Assembly (NCBI GenBank): GCA_964632485.1
Contig: CAZWDO010000025.1
Span: 3,526-28,225, forward strand
Direction: 5' to 3'
DNA length: 24,700 nt
Source: CAZWDO01 sp964632485 [NCBI: uncultured bacterium]
Lineage (GTDB): Bacteria > JAGOEH01
This document shows, piece after piece, positions 15,871 through 24,400 of the stretch. Every line of letters starts with the position of its first letter. Within the stretch, counting starts at the first letter, position 1. A program made the position numbers and the translations under genes. Under the pieces are notes generated by a model. That model worked only from the letters and a program-made list of their open reading frames with translations, searched no databases and was not told the DNA's origin.

Positions 15871-16500
15871 TTGCCAACCAGTTTTCCCAATCAAATTTCA
15901 ACTATTATTGGTATTATTTTGCGTATGAACCCAGCTTCCATGCTTGATATTGGCCCCGGTTTCGGTAAATATGGATTTTTATCCCGTGAATACTTGGAAA
16001 GTTGGTTTGGGTCCAACAAATTATATCAATTCACGCATAGGATTGATGCTGTTGAGTTCTGTGAAGATTATATTTCACCTGTCCATCGATTTATATATGA
16101 TAATATTTATATTGGAAATGTAGAAACAGAATTGATGAAACTACCCGCCCATTATGAATTGTCATTATTAATTGATGTGATTGAACATTTTTCCCTTGAG
16201 GAAGGAAAAAAAATTATTGCTCGAATTTTGACTAAAGCCGATAGCGTAATCATTTCAACACCGAAACATTTTATACCTCAAACTGCAATTTACGGCAATG
16301 AGAAGGAAACACATCTTTCACTGTGGAAAAAGAGAGATTTTCGTGAATTTGGACGGGGACTATTTTTTTATGACGATGAGAACATTATCTGGTATTATGG
16401 AAAACAGATTGAAAAAGTGAAGCCCTTTTGCTCTCACCAGTGGTTAAAACATTATTTTCCAATATCTTATCAATTGTATAAATGGTTGAGTATTAAATGA
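15871..16500 (+). CDS. SAM-dependent methyltransferase-like protein
   Basis: The protein is 209 residues long. 'MLDIGPGFGKYGFLSREYL' at about 24-42 is a motif I variant (GPGFGKYG). 'DAVEFCEDYI' provides the acidic residue after strand 2, and 'LSLLIDVIEHFSLEEGKKI' and 'ADSVIISTPKHFIPQ' follow. This is the layout of a family of short class I methyltransferases found in sugar-modification regions. The start is TTG at 15871, supported by a GAAAGG sequence about 9 bases upstream. The 98-base gap before it holds only a 26-codon frame of doubtful value. Its stop is 22 bases from the stop of the convergent flippase gene, and I see no good terminator between the two. Confidence 0.75.
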   Translation: MPTSFPNQISTIIGIILRMNPASMLDIGPGFGKYGFLSREYLESWFGSNKLYQFTHRIDAVEFCEDYISPVHRFIYDNIYIGNVETELMKLPAHYELSLLIDVIEHFSLEEGKKIIARILTKADSVIISTPKHFIPQTAIYGNEKETHLSLWKKRDFREFGRGLFFYDDENIIWYYGKQIEKVKPFCSHQWLKHYFPISYQLYKWLSIK

Positions 16501-16522
16501 ATATTTTTTTAGTGGATTAATT

Positions 16523-17965
16523 TTAATCCCAGTTCCATTCCCCATGCTTCAAATAATGAAATAATTTTTGAATAATTGCTCGGTGGATTGTGAAAAAATA
16601 GACAATTACGATGATATTTCCAATGAGTAATCGCGTTATAAAACCCCAGAAGGATGCATATGGGAAGTGTAAATATGCCCCATATAAAAATATAAGAATG
16701 AGTAAGCAAGACGTTAATATTGGTTCCAGTATCCGTAAGGAAATGGCGGAAGAGTTCAGCAGTATCATTAATCCTAACAGCAGCGCAACGCTTTGCGCGA
16801 TAGCCACACCCCAGAAATTGAAAAAAATAAACCCGACGGTAATTGCAATAATTTCAATTATTCCATAGATTACAAAGACTCGATTGACTTTTGAATATTT
16901 TTCGGTTACAATCATGTAATTCTGCAACAAGTCTAGAGCAGGTTTACCAAACGGGATAAAAATTAATGAAAGGGAGATGGGAAATATGAGACTCCATTTT
17001 TCTCCCCAATAATACTGAATCAGCCAATGAATAAAACTGAGAAAATTCAGCGTGAAAAAACTGATAAAAAAAATACAGGCGCAAATCAGTATTTCGATTA
17101 TCTGATGAATTCTATTTGCATCATCTTTATGTTTCAACAGCAACGGATAATTATTTGCAAGGAAATTGTTGGAAAAAAACTCTACCGGCAAGCGGACAAA
17201 TTGAAAAGCGCGGCTATAGACGCCAAGAACCGCTTGCGAAATTCCGTAGCCAATGAATATATCGTCGATACGGGTTGAGATATTCATTACCATATTATTA
17301 GGAAATAGTCGAATTCCCCGGGTAATGTACCATTTTAGTATTGATCGGTCGGGACTAATTTCGAATAAATTATAGTTTTTCCATAAGAAATAGGCGAAAG
17401 TCAATATGGCCGCGATTAAATATTTGGAAACCAAAGCAGTGAGCTGCCAACCAAACCAGGCTAAAGTTAACGCAGTCAAATTTGCAACTATATTAAAACA
17501 TAGGCTTATTTGCTCATAACGATAGCGCTGCCATTTTTTAGTCGCTTCGAGGATGAAGACTGTTGTGATCCCAACGATCCCTTTATTAATAATGAATAGA
17601 AAAAAGGTGAAAATAAATTTTTTATCAAATAGTAATTCATGATAGAATATCCCCAGAATGACCAAGCTAATAATCCCAGCCAGTAATGCATTAAAAACTC
17701 GCAATAATCCATAGTTGAATAGTTCTTTTCCGGTATTTTTTGAGTTACGATTGTAATACAATTGGTCAAAGCGGAACCCATCCAGCAATGCTGAAAGCTC
17801 TATGGTGCTAATAATCAGAGTGATTAATCCGAATTTGTCAGGGAAGATGAGTTTTATGAGGAATAGACCGAATATATAATTTGTTACAAATATGATGGTT
17901 GAAATTATAGTCATTCTGATATTACTGTGAGTGATTTCGTTTTTTTTAAAATTTAATAAACCCAT
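16523..17965 (-). CDS. Oligosaccharide flippase family protein (Wzx/MATE-like)
   Basis: The protein is 480 residues long with about twelve to fourteen hydrophobic helices spread over its full length. 'MTIISTIIFVTNYIFGLFLIKLIFPDKFGLITLIIST' at the N-terminus and 'RGIRLFPNNMVMNISTRIDDIFIGYGISQAVLGVYSRAFQFVRLPVEFF' in the middle match the polysaccharide biosynthesis/flippase (MOP superfamily) pattern. The latter is the start of the second half, with the 'DDIFIG..S....GVYSRA' signature. The protein would move undecaprenyl-linked repeat units across the inner membrane for the Wzy/WaaL-like protein. It is the only minus-strand gene in the window. The ATG at 17965 has AAAAAGGAA upstream, and a promoter-like pair of hexamers lies at 17,998-18,025. 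This gives it an expression unit of its own. Confidence 0.86.
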   Translation of the reverse strand: MGLLNFKKNEITHSNIRMTIISTIIFVTNYIFGLFLIKLIFPDKFGLITLIISTIELSALLDGFRFDQLYYNRNSKNTGKELFNYGLLRVFNALLAGIISLVILGIFYHELLFDKKFIFTFFLFIINKGIVGITTVFILEATKKWQRYRYEQISLCFNIVANLTALTLAWFGWQLTALVSKYLIAAILTFAYFLWKNYNLFEISPDRSILKWYITRGIRLFPNNMVMNISTRIDDIFIGYGISQAVLGVYSRAFQFVRLPVEFFSNNFLANNYPLLLKHKDDANRIHQIIEILICACIFFISFFTLNFLSFIHWLIQYYWGEKWSLIFPISLSLIFIPFGKPALDLLQNYMIVTEKYSKVNRVFVIYGIIEIIAITVGFIFFNFWGVAIAQSVALLLGLMILLNSSAISLRILEPILTSCLLILIFLYGAYLHFPYASFWGFITRLLIGNIIVIVYFFTIHRAIIQKLFHYLKHGEWNWD

Positions 17966-17997
17966 AAAAGTGTTTTGTTCCTTTTTAAAATTAATTC

Positions 17998-18025
17998 AAT
18001 TTAGTCTTTTTCTGTGATTTGTCAA
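17998..18025 (-). promoter_or_regulatory. Candidate sigma-70-type promoter for the flippase gene
   Basis: On the minus strand a perfect TTGACA (18,025 to 18,020) is separated by 16 bases from TAAATT (18,003 to 17,998), which matches four of six positions of TATAAT. Transcription would begin about 25 bases before the flippase ATG. Confidence 0.45.
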
Positions 18026-18081
18026 GGTTTTTTTATTGAACTGAAATCACTATATTTAATGATATAATTAAGGAAACGGAT

Positions 18082-18915
18082 ATGAAACAAAAAAAAATAG
18101 TGTATCGAAATTTAATAGAGGAGAATATATTAGAAAAATTGTTAGGTATATCCAATGGGCATAGCATAATTCATCATGGGTCGTGGCGGGCGATCCGCCA
18201 GGCGCTGGGGGATGAACTGGACTTGGACGAGTGGTTCGGAGCTCTCGAGGAGCGGCTGGGGATGGATGGCTCGCTTGTCGTTCCCACCTTTACCTATTGC
18301 TTCAAGCGTTCGCAAGGCGATTACGAAATTTTCGATCCGGGGCGGTCGCAGGCCAAAATCGGCGCTCTGGCCGACGCATTTTGGCGTCACCCGGAAGTGA
18401 TCCGTACGGCGAGTCCCACTCATTCTTTCGCTATCTGGGGCGCCATTACCCGGGATATCAGCGCTGATAATTCCCCAACCAGCCCCCTGGGACGGGGAAG
18501 CGTACTGGATTGGCTGGCGTATCAGGAAAACAGTTATATTTTATTAGCTGGTGTTGACTTCTCTTCACTGAGTTTCGGCCATTACCTTGAGGTGCTTGCG
18601 TCGGTACCCTGGGTTGATTATTCGCCCTGGGAATATATGCATGTGCTCCCTATCGGGGCGTCTGTTCATGGGGACCAACCACTGTGTGAAATTCCCGGAT
18701 GCGCCAAAGGATTTCTGGAGTTGCAAAAAGAAATGGAACAGCAAGGATTGATCCAGCCGATATTAATTAATAGTGTAAATTTTTTTTATATCCCTATTAA
18801 ATGCCTGCTTGATTTCGGAATACAATTTTTTCGCGAAAATGCGTTCCGTTTGTTATGTCCCGCAGAGACGTGCGTTCCCTGTGATGCCAGACGGCGTAAA
18901 TTTTTGCCGGTTTAG
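18082..18915 (+). CDS. AAC(3) family N-acetyltransferase-like protein
   Basis: The protein is 277 residues long, normal for the Antibiotic_NAT family. Family blocks are 'SIIHHGSWRAIRQAL', 'DGSLVVPTFTYCF', 'GALADAFWRHPEVIRTASPTHSFAIWG', 'SPLGRGSVLDWLAYQENSYILLAGVDFSSLSFGHYLE' and 'PGCAKGF'. The family transfers acetyl from acetyl-CoA to an amine. Despite the name, many members lie in surface-glycan clusters, where amino sugars are the likely targets. That is how I read it here, rather than drug resistance. ATG 18082 has AAGGA about 7 bases upstream. The gene diverges from the flippase. Its base composition is unusual: I counted 23% G+C over 18,061-18,120, 67% over 18,181-18,240, and 28% over 18,781-18,840. 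The C-terminus has a CVPC pair of unknown role. Confidence 0.85.
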   Translation: MKQKKIVYRNLIEENILEKLLGISNGHSIIHHGSWRAIRQALGDELDLDEWFGALEERLGMDGSLVVPTFTYCFKRSQGDYEIFDPGRSQAKIGALADAFWRHPEVIRTASPTHSFAIWGAITRDISADNSPTSPLGRGSVLDWLAYQENSYILLAGVDFSSLSFGHYLEVLASVPWVDYSPWEYMHVLPIGASVHGDQPLCEIPGCAKGFLELQKEMEQQGLIQPILINSVNFFYIPIKCLLDFGIQFFRENAFRLLCPAETCVPCDARRRKFLPV

Positions 18916-19023
18916 ACCGCTTAATAGGCTGAGTCGGTTATTTACATTATTATTAGCGATTGAAAAAATTCGATAGTGTGTAAATTTGAGCATTCTATTT
19001 CCTTAATAGAAAGGGAACTTTAA

Positions 19024-19128
19024 ATGAAAATTTTCTTTGACAAAATATGGAAAACAGTTATCGAACTGAACATACCTCACTTTTTTGTTTATTTTTTTAT
19101 TATCAACTTGACAACACTGATAAAATGA
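19024..19128 (+). CDS. Possible small membrane-type protein, 34 codons (doubtful)
   Basis: An ATG frame with GAAAGGG about 8 bases upstream encodes 34 residues. A charged N-terminus precedes a hydrophobic stretch (FFVYFFIINL). Its end overlaps the -35 element of the chemoreceptor promoter. It could be a small membrane peptide or chance in AT-rich spacer. The rest of the 275-base gap (18,916-19,190) shows only that promoter and the ribosome binding site. Confidence 0.18.
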   Translation: MKIFFDKIWKTVIELNIPHFFVYFFIINLTTLIK

Positions 19129-19135
19129 TTATATT
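19108..19135 (+). promoter_or_regulatory. Sigma-70-type promoter for the chemoreceptor gene
   Basis: TTGACA (19,108-19,113) lies 16 bases before TATATT (19,130-19,135). Transcription would start near 19,142. A perfect AAGGAGG at 19,179-19,185 lies 5 bases before the ATG, so the leader is short, about 50 bases. Confidence 0.65.
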
Positions 19136-19190
19136 TGTTTGTATGAATTCTAAACATTGTAAAGATTAAACACAGATCAAGGAGGCCTTT

Positions 19191-20927
19191 ATGCAGTGGT
19201 TTAATAATCGTAGTATCCGTACAAAAATAATGTTGAATCTGGTACTGGTGATTATTTTTGCGATCATTGTGGGTGTGATGGGGTTTGTGAATATACGGAC
19301 AATCGTTAGCAATGATGAGGAACTATACCAGAATATCACAATTCCATTGGCTCAACTGGGACAAATCGCTGAAACGTTCAATCGGTTGCGGGTGAACGTT
19401 CATAAAATTCTACTCGTTTCCGATGCAGAACTCCCAGGCTTACAGCAGAATATCAAGCAATTAATTGATGAACAGGATTCGTTAGCCCGGAAGTTTGAAA
19501 CAACTATTTTGAGTGATGAATTGATGACCCTGTTCAAAAATTATATAGATCAGCAGGAGATGTATGATAAATTTTCAGATAGCTTGATAAAATTAAGTCT
19601 AAACAGTCGTAGGGATGAGGCGCTAAAGATCGTCAATGGCGTCGGCACTGAGCTGGGGTTGAAAGTCAATCATTCAATTGATGCTCTCAATGAGATGAAA
19701 CTAAACCATGGGGAAGTGCGCTTTAATGAAAACGTCAGCGCTGGAAATTCTGCGTTGTGGCAAATGGCGGGCATTTTGCTGTTTGGCGGCATCATCGCGT
19801 TATTGTTGGGAATGTTTAGTTCCAACAAAATCAGCCAGCCCATCATCTATTTAGAAAAGACCCTAATAGAGGTTTTTAAAATGGGTAAGGTTGATTTAAC
19901 TAAAGAGATCAAGGTGTTCTATCATGATGAAGTGGGCAAACTCACCAGCAATTTAAGCGATTTCTTCAGCAGTCTGCGTCAGGATATAGCGCAGATATAT
20001 AATTCGTCGGGCGAATTTTCAAATGCCAGTAGTCAGATTAGCGCTGGCGCGCAATCCAGTTCTCAAACGGCGCAGGAACAAGCCAGTGCTGTTGAAGAGA
20101 TTTCGGCGTCCATCCAGGAGATGTCCACTCGAGTGAAAGAGAGCGCGGATGGTATCGGCGATGTGGATGTGGAGCTGCGGCGTACCCAGGAGATTTCCGG
20201 TAAAGGAATGGAAGTGGTGACGAGTACGCGTGAATCCATGAGTAAGATTAATGAGAGCAACTCCGCAGTGGCTGAGATTGTCAATATGGTGAATGAAATT
20301 GCCTTTCAAACGAATTTGTTGGCTTTAAACGCCGCAGTGGAAGCCGCTCGCGCCGGTGATGCCGGCAAGGGTTTCGCTGTTGTGGCCAGTGAAGTTCGTT
20401 CTTTAGCCCAGCGTTCTGCCGAATCGGCCAATCGCATCAAGGAGCTGATCGGTGAAAGTACGGAACGCATCAAAAACGGTAATGAACTGGTTAAAAGCAC
20501 TACCGATATTTTTGAGCAAATTAAACGTTCGATCAATGACATGGGAACCCGCCTCAGTTCCGTAAAGGAAAATGTGGTTAATAATGCGTCGCTGATGCGG
20601 GAAATTACGGCATCGGTGGATAATATTAATGATGCCGTGCAACAAAATGCCAGCCAGGCTGAAGAGCTGGCGTCCACCAGTGAGGAGATGACCTCACAGG
20701 CGCAGCAGTTGCTTGAAATCGTTAATAAGTTTGTAGTGGATGAAAAATCAGCCCACTCCCAGTCGATTCGAAAAAATTCCAGCCCGGCCGCTACTCAACG
20801 GAAAAATAAGCCGGCATTTCAAAAAACTGGGTCATATACCAATAAACCACCGAAAACCGGGCTTCAACTGAAAAAACCGGCGGTCAAAGACGATTTTTTC
20901 GATGGTGATGAATTCGAAGAGTTTTAA
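19191..20927 (+). CDS. Methyl-accepting chemotaxis protein
   Basis: The protein is 578 residues long. TM1 is at about 12-34, a helical periplasmic domain of about 150 residues (four-helix-bundle type, 4HB_MCP) follows, and TM2 is at about 188-209. A HAMP domain lies at about 208-262, followed by a long cytoplasmic coiled coil. The tip that binds CheA and CheW is at about 368-403: '[22 protein letters not shown]' then [12 protein letters not shown]. Glutamine/glutamate-rich methylation helices lie on both sides, such as '[18 protein letters not shown]'. It senses an unknown small ligand and signals to CheA. A proline/lysine-rich linker of about 50 residues ends in an acidic tail, FDGDEFEEF, whose last five residues fit the x-aromatic-x-x-aromatic pattern of CheR/CheB tethers. 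No other chemotaxis gene is in the window. The gene has its own promoter and a perfect AAGGAGG. Confidence 0.95.
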   Translation: MQWFNNRSIRTKIMLNLVLVIIFAIIVGVMGFVNIRTIVSNDEELYQNITIPLAQLGQIAETFNRLRVNVHKILLVSDAELPGLQQNIKQLIDEQDSLARKFETTILSDELMTLFKNYIDQQEMYDKFSDSLIKLSLNSRRDEALKIVNGVGTELGLKVNHSIDALNEMKLNHGEVRFNENVSAGNSALWQMAGILLFGGIIALLLGMFSSNKISQPIIYLEKTLIEVFKMGKVDLTKEIKVFYHDEVGKLTSNLSDFFSSLRQDIAQIYNSSGEFSNASSQISAGAQSSSQTAQEQASAVEEISASIQEMSTRVKESADGIGDVDVELRRTQEISGKGMEVVTSTRESMSKINESNSAVAEIVNMVNEIAFQTNLLALNAAVEAARAGDAGKGFAVVASEVRSLAQRSAESANRIKELIGESTERIKNGNELVKSTTDIFEQIKRSINDMGTRLSSVKENVVNNASLMREITASVDNINDAVQQNASQAEELASTSEEMTSQAQQLLEIVNKFVVDEKSAHSQSIRKNSSPAATQRKNKPAFQKTGSYTNKPPKTGLQLKKPAVKDDFFDGDEFEEF

Positions 20928-21157
20928 TGATGAAGGATGAAGCTATGAAGGTTTGATTTATATTGTCCGCATTTTTTAACAGGCGCATGAGAGGATAACA
21001 GGGCGACTGACTGGTCATCGTTCCGGATTCCTGCGGTTGCGGTATTCTTTTTGGTTTGGGTTAACCAGGTTGCATGCGGATTTCAGAGTGTGAAAGCGCG
21101 TTCGACCGGTAATCAGCAAGCTCCGGAATGCCGTTAGTGTGGATTAAAGAATGTTAA

Positions 21158-21190
21158 GGAAAAAAATTAATCAACTTTTTCCGGCTTTTT
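21158..21190 (+). terminator. Weak candidate terminator after the chemoreceptor region
   Basis: GGAAAAA (21,158-21,164) and TTTTTCC (21,176-21,182) can form a 7-bp stem with an 11-base loop. GGC and five T follow. The stem is mostly A-T, so this is a weak call. Its position just before the promoter at 21,212 would fit blocking of read-through. Confidence 0.25.
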
Positions 21191-21211
21191 ATGAATCTAA
21201 AAAAAAAAATA

Positions 21212-21240
21212 TTGACAAACCGGGAAAAATGTTATATACT
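21212..21240 (+). promoter_or_regulatory. Strong sigma-70-type promoter for the secreted-protein gene
   Basis: TTGACA (21,212-21,217) is followed after exactly 17 bases by TATACT (21,235-21,240). Transcription should begin near 21,247, which leaves a leader of about 200 bases before the ATG at 21,449. Confidence 0.75.
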
Positions 21241-21263
21241 TTCTTAAAAAGCGGTAAAGAAGA

Positions 21264-21339
21264 CGGACACACCTTGACGAAAGGCTTAAACGATTAGAAA
21301 AACCAACATAGAGTCCGGATTAGCCAAGCTGGCGTCCGG
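21264..21339 (+). ncRNA. Candidate structured leader RNA with alternative helices
   Basis: CCGGA (21,315-21,319) pairs with TCCGG (21,335-21,339), enclosing GCCA/TGGC around an AGC loop, to give a compact hairpin. CGGAC (21,264-21,268) can instead pair with GTCCG at 21,334-21,338, or with the identical GTCCG at 21,314-21,318, which excludes that hairpin. CCTT/AAGG (21,272-21,284) forms a small stem between them. Mutually exclusive helices in a long leader are the mark of an attenuator or riboswitch. The AGCC..GCTGGC ending recalls c-di-GMP-I (GEMM) aptamers, but their conserved ACGCAAAGC core is missing, so I do not assign a class. Confidence 0.35.
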
Positions 21340-21372
21340 CGGGGAGACACAGGAAAGGAGAGGCGTATCGGA

Positions 21373-21426
21373 ATGAATGATTGCTGCATCTTAAAATGTG
21401 ATTTATGCACGTATCAGAAAATTTAA
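21373..21426 (+). CDS. Putative cysteine-rich upstream peptide (17 codons)
   Basis: The ATG at 21,373 has AAGGAGAGG (21,355-21,363) 9 bases upstream, a good ribosome binding site that the main gene does not need. The peptide is MNDCCILKCDLCTYQKI, with four cysteines in nine residues (CC-X3-C-X2-C). Its stop is 22 bases before the ATG of the secreted protein, which has its own AAGGAGG. It could be a leader peptide sensing cysteine or metal supply, a small metal-binding peptide, or chance. It lies in the leader just after the alternative helices. Confidence 0.3.
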   Translation: MNDCCILKCDLCTYQKI

Positions 21427-21448
21427 CCAACCCTAAGGAGGGTCGCGC

Positions 21449-24400
21449 ATGAAAAAATGGTTAATGTATTTAGTTTTAGTTGTTTTAATGTTTCCTTTAT
21501 TAAGTTATGGTATTGCAGTACAAACAGCTTCGTTGAAATGGTCATCCGTCGCGGGAGGTCCAGCCTGGCTTGCCGCTGCTGATAATAATTCCAGAGGAAT
21601 GGCTTATAGCTCGGCCACAGACCATGTTATAGTTGTTTCTCGAACGGGTGGCAACAATATTTATGTTCTGAATGCAAACGATGGTTCCCAGCTTGGTACC
21701 TTAAATACCGCGGGAGTTGTATGGGAAGGAACCGCTTGTAATCAGGTGGCAGTAGGCAGTGGTGGTGAAATTTTTGTCTGTAATGGACGCGGGGGCGGTT
21801 TCGGCGCTGGAAATTTGAAAATCTATAAATGGGCAGATGAAAACGCTGTACCGACTCTATTGGCATCAATTCCACTTACCGCGGCTGGCACTGATCGCGC
21901 GGGTGATGCTATGACAATTGATGGCAATACATTAGTTATCGGCGGGAGTGGCCGGACAAATTTATTGATGGTAGATGGCAGCTCAGGTTCTTCATCGATT
22001 TTAAATACCGGATTCGCCGCAAATGGAAGTATTTGCCCAATCGGTTCCGGATATTGGCTCAGTCAGGGAGCTACTAAGAAATTTTTTACTTCTGCCCCGG
22101 CCGAGGTTTATAATATGACGGGCGCTCAAATTTCTTCCTATTATGATCTCGGCGCTTTTGTTGCCGGAAGTCGTACCTACTTTTTAGTATGTTCAAATAA
22201 TACTATTAATGAACGTGGCCTATTAAAAATATGGTACACGACGCAAACCGCTTCATCGGCAATGATGAATATTCAGGATGGATTTGAGAAATCGGATATT
22301 AACTCGATGGCTTCAAGTGTGCTCACGCCGACACTCTATTACACACCTCGTAATTTAGCCAATAATGCCAATGCGAATGCGACTGGCGCCCTGGCCTGGC
22401 GCGATAATGGCGATGGCACTTATACTATTTTCATGTTAGCGACAAATAACGTGATCGCCGCTTATGATATGTATTTGCATGCGGAAACCCCGACCTATAC
22501 CTCAGCGCTGAGTTTTGGTCGCGTGATGGTGGGACAGAATGCTTCGCGCAATGTTACCATTACCAACCCGGGTCCCGGCGTCTTATATGTTGATGAAACT
22601 GGTTTTAACATTGCCACACATGCGAATCCTATAAACATTAACGAAAAAGATAATTCCGGGTCATTGTCAGCCCAGGCGAGTACGGTTTACGCTACGGATA
22701 TGCCGGCTACCGCTTTTCAGCTTGAACCGGGCGAATCAAAAACGTATCAAATTACCTTCACGCCTACCGGCGAACAAACATATACCGAATTTTTACGGCT
22801 GAATTATCATGATGCTGATTCTCCGGCATCCGCTGATCAAACGATTCAAATCAATCTCACCGGTGAATCCTTTTTGCCCAAGCCGCGTCCGGAAATTTCC
22901 GCTAATGCTCTGACATTTAAAAACACGGGTATGGGTTCATTCCGTCAAATGACTGTTACTATTTCCAATCCGGGCGAATTGGCGGCCGAATTGGAAAACA
23001 TTACCTTTGAATCGGCAACCAACGCTGCTTATCAGAACGTTTTTTCCGTCGTCGGCTATCCTGCGGCAGCCGGTAAAAACGGATCCGTTCAAGCCCAGCT
23101 TTTTCAGACCATCGCCGCCGGCGGTTCTTTAGACGTGGTTGTCCAATTCTCTCCCGCTGCGATTCAGGACGGGCTATCCGATATCGTCCATTTTAATTTT
23201 AACGCTCCGGCCGTTACGCCGACCTTGAATTTGACTTGTACCGGCAATTGCCGCGCTGCCTCTTATACGCGCGCAGTTTCGCCGGTTGAACTGAATTTTG
23301 GTAATGTGGCCGTGGCCAATAATTATGGCGTAGCCACCTCCAAGACTATGAGTTTTACGTATACCAACGCTGATATCTCGACGATCGTCATCGCTTCGGC
23401 TGCGCTGCAGAGCGATCCATCCAAATTCTCGTATAGTTCCACTTCGATTAAACAACTTCAGGCCAATACGAATCTGGAAGAAGATGATGAGATTACGGTT
23501 AGCGTTACCTATAATCCGACTGTAGTCGGCGCGGATACTGATTATCTGGTAATCGTCGATAATACCGATAACGGCGCTGCCAGTACGCTTAACTACAAAC
23601 TAACCGGAACGGCTTATACGCCGGCCCCGATCCCGGTATTTGGAACCGATGCGATTGATTATGGAGAAATCGCTTTAGGCGCTTCCATTTATCGTGAATT
23701 CACCATTCAGAATACGGGTACCGCTTACCTGCGCATAGTCAGCGCCGGCCTCCAAACCCGTAATTTTACGTCAAATATTACCTCAAATCTGACCATCCAG
23801 GCCGGAGAGTCGTTCACCGTCAAAGTGACGTGTTCTCCGCTTGAAGAAGGCGCTTTAAGTGATATTCTTCGCATTGAAACTGCTGAAGGCGTTATCCATA
23901 ACGTAGCGTTGAACGCCATTGGATTCAACCTCTGGCCCAATCAATGGCAAATCCTGGCCAATGATTTTGATTGGTTTACCCTACGTAATAACGTGCGCAC
24001 CATTGCTTACCAACGCGCCGGCAATCATGTTCTGGTGGGCGTTAATGAAGTTCAGGGTTATCGCACGACCGGACGCATTATTGTTTTCGACGCTGAAACT
24101 GGCGATTATGTGAAGGAAATGAATACCGATAATATCGCCGGTACGAATTTACCGCAGGAAATGGCCATCAGCCAGATCGATCTGAGCGATGACGGACAGA
24201 TTTTTGTGTGTAACAAAACCAGTCGTCATAATCAGAGTAAATTCCGTATTTACCGTTATGCGGATGAAGACGCGGATGCTGAATTGATGTTTGAGGGCAC
24301 CCTCAATCAACTCGGGTCAACGCTTAATCAGCCCGTGATGGCGACGATCGGTGAAGTGATGGACGTTAGCGGCAGCGATGAGGATATTCAAATCGCGGTT

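Larger units (their letters stand above)
20928..21448 (+). other. Long non-coding interval before the secreted protein gene
   Basis: There are 521 bases between the chemoreceptor stop and the next large gene. The first 230 bases (to about 21,157) show no gene, repeat or RNA that I can recognise. The remainder holds a possible terminator, a strong promoter, a foldable leader and a short cysteine-rich frame, each listed separately. Confidence 0.6.

Noticed and set aside
16503-16529. GGATTAA/TTAATCC inverted repeat between the convergent genes as a terminator
   Set aside because: The 7-bp stem has only two loop bases, overlaps the flippase stop codon, and has no T tract on the correct side for either strand.
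18142-18467. Several open frames on both strands in the GC-rich part of the acetyltransferase gene
   Set aside because: High G+C removes stop codons from other frames. None shows a recognisable domain, while the acetyltransferase frame carries all family motifs.
18082-18915. Reading the AAC(3)-family protein as an aminoglycoside resistance gene
   Set aside because: Family membership alone does not show resistance. The glycan-cluster context favours acetylation of an amino sugar.
20306-20677. Open frame of 123 codons on the minus strand inside the chemoreceptor gene
   Set aside because: It lies entirely antisense to the conserved signalling domain, has no ribosome binding site and looks like the mirror of the biased codons of that domain.
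21264-21340. Calling the leader a c-di-GMP-I (GEMM) riboswitch
   Set aside because: The 3' part and the GAAA-like loop are reminiscent, but the conserved ACGCAAAGC core and a convincing P2 stem are absent. Left as an unclassified candidate.
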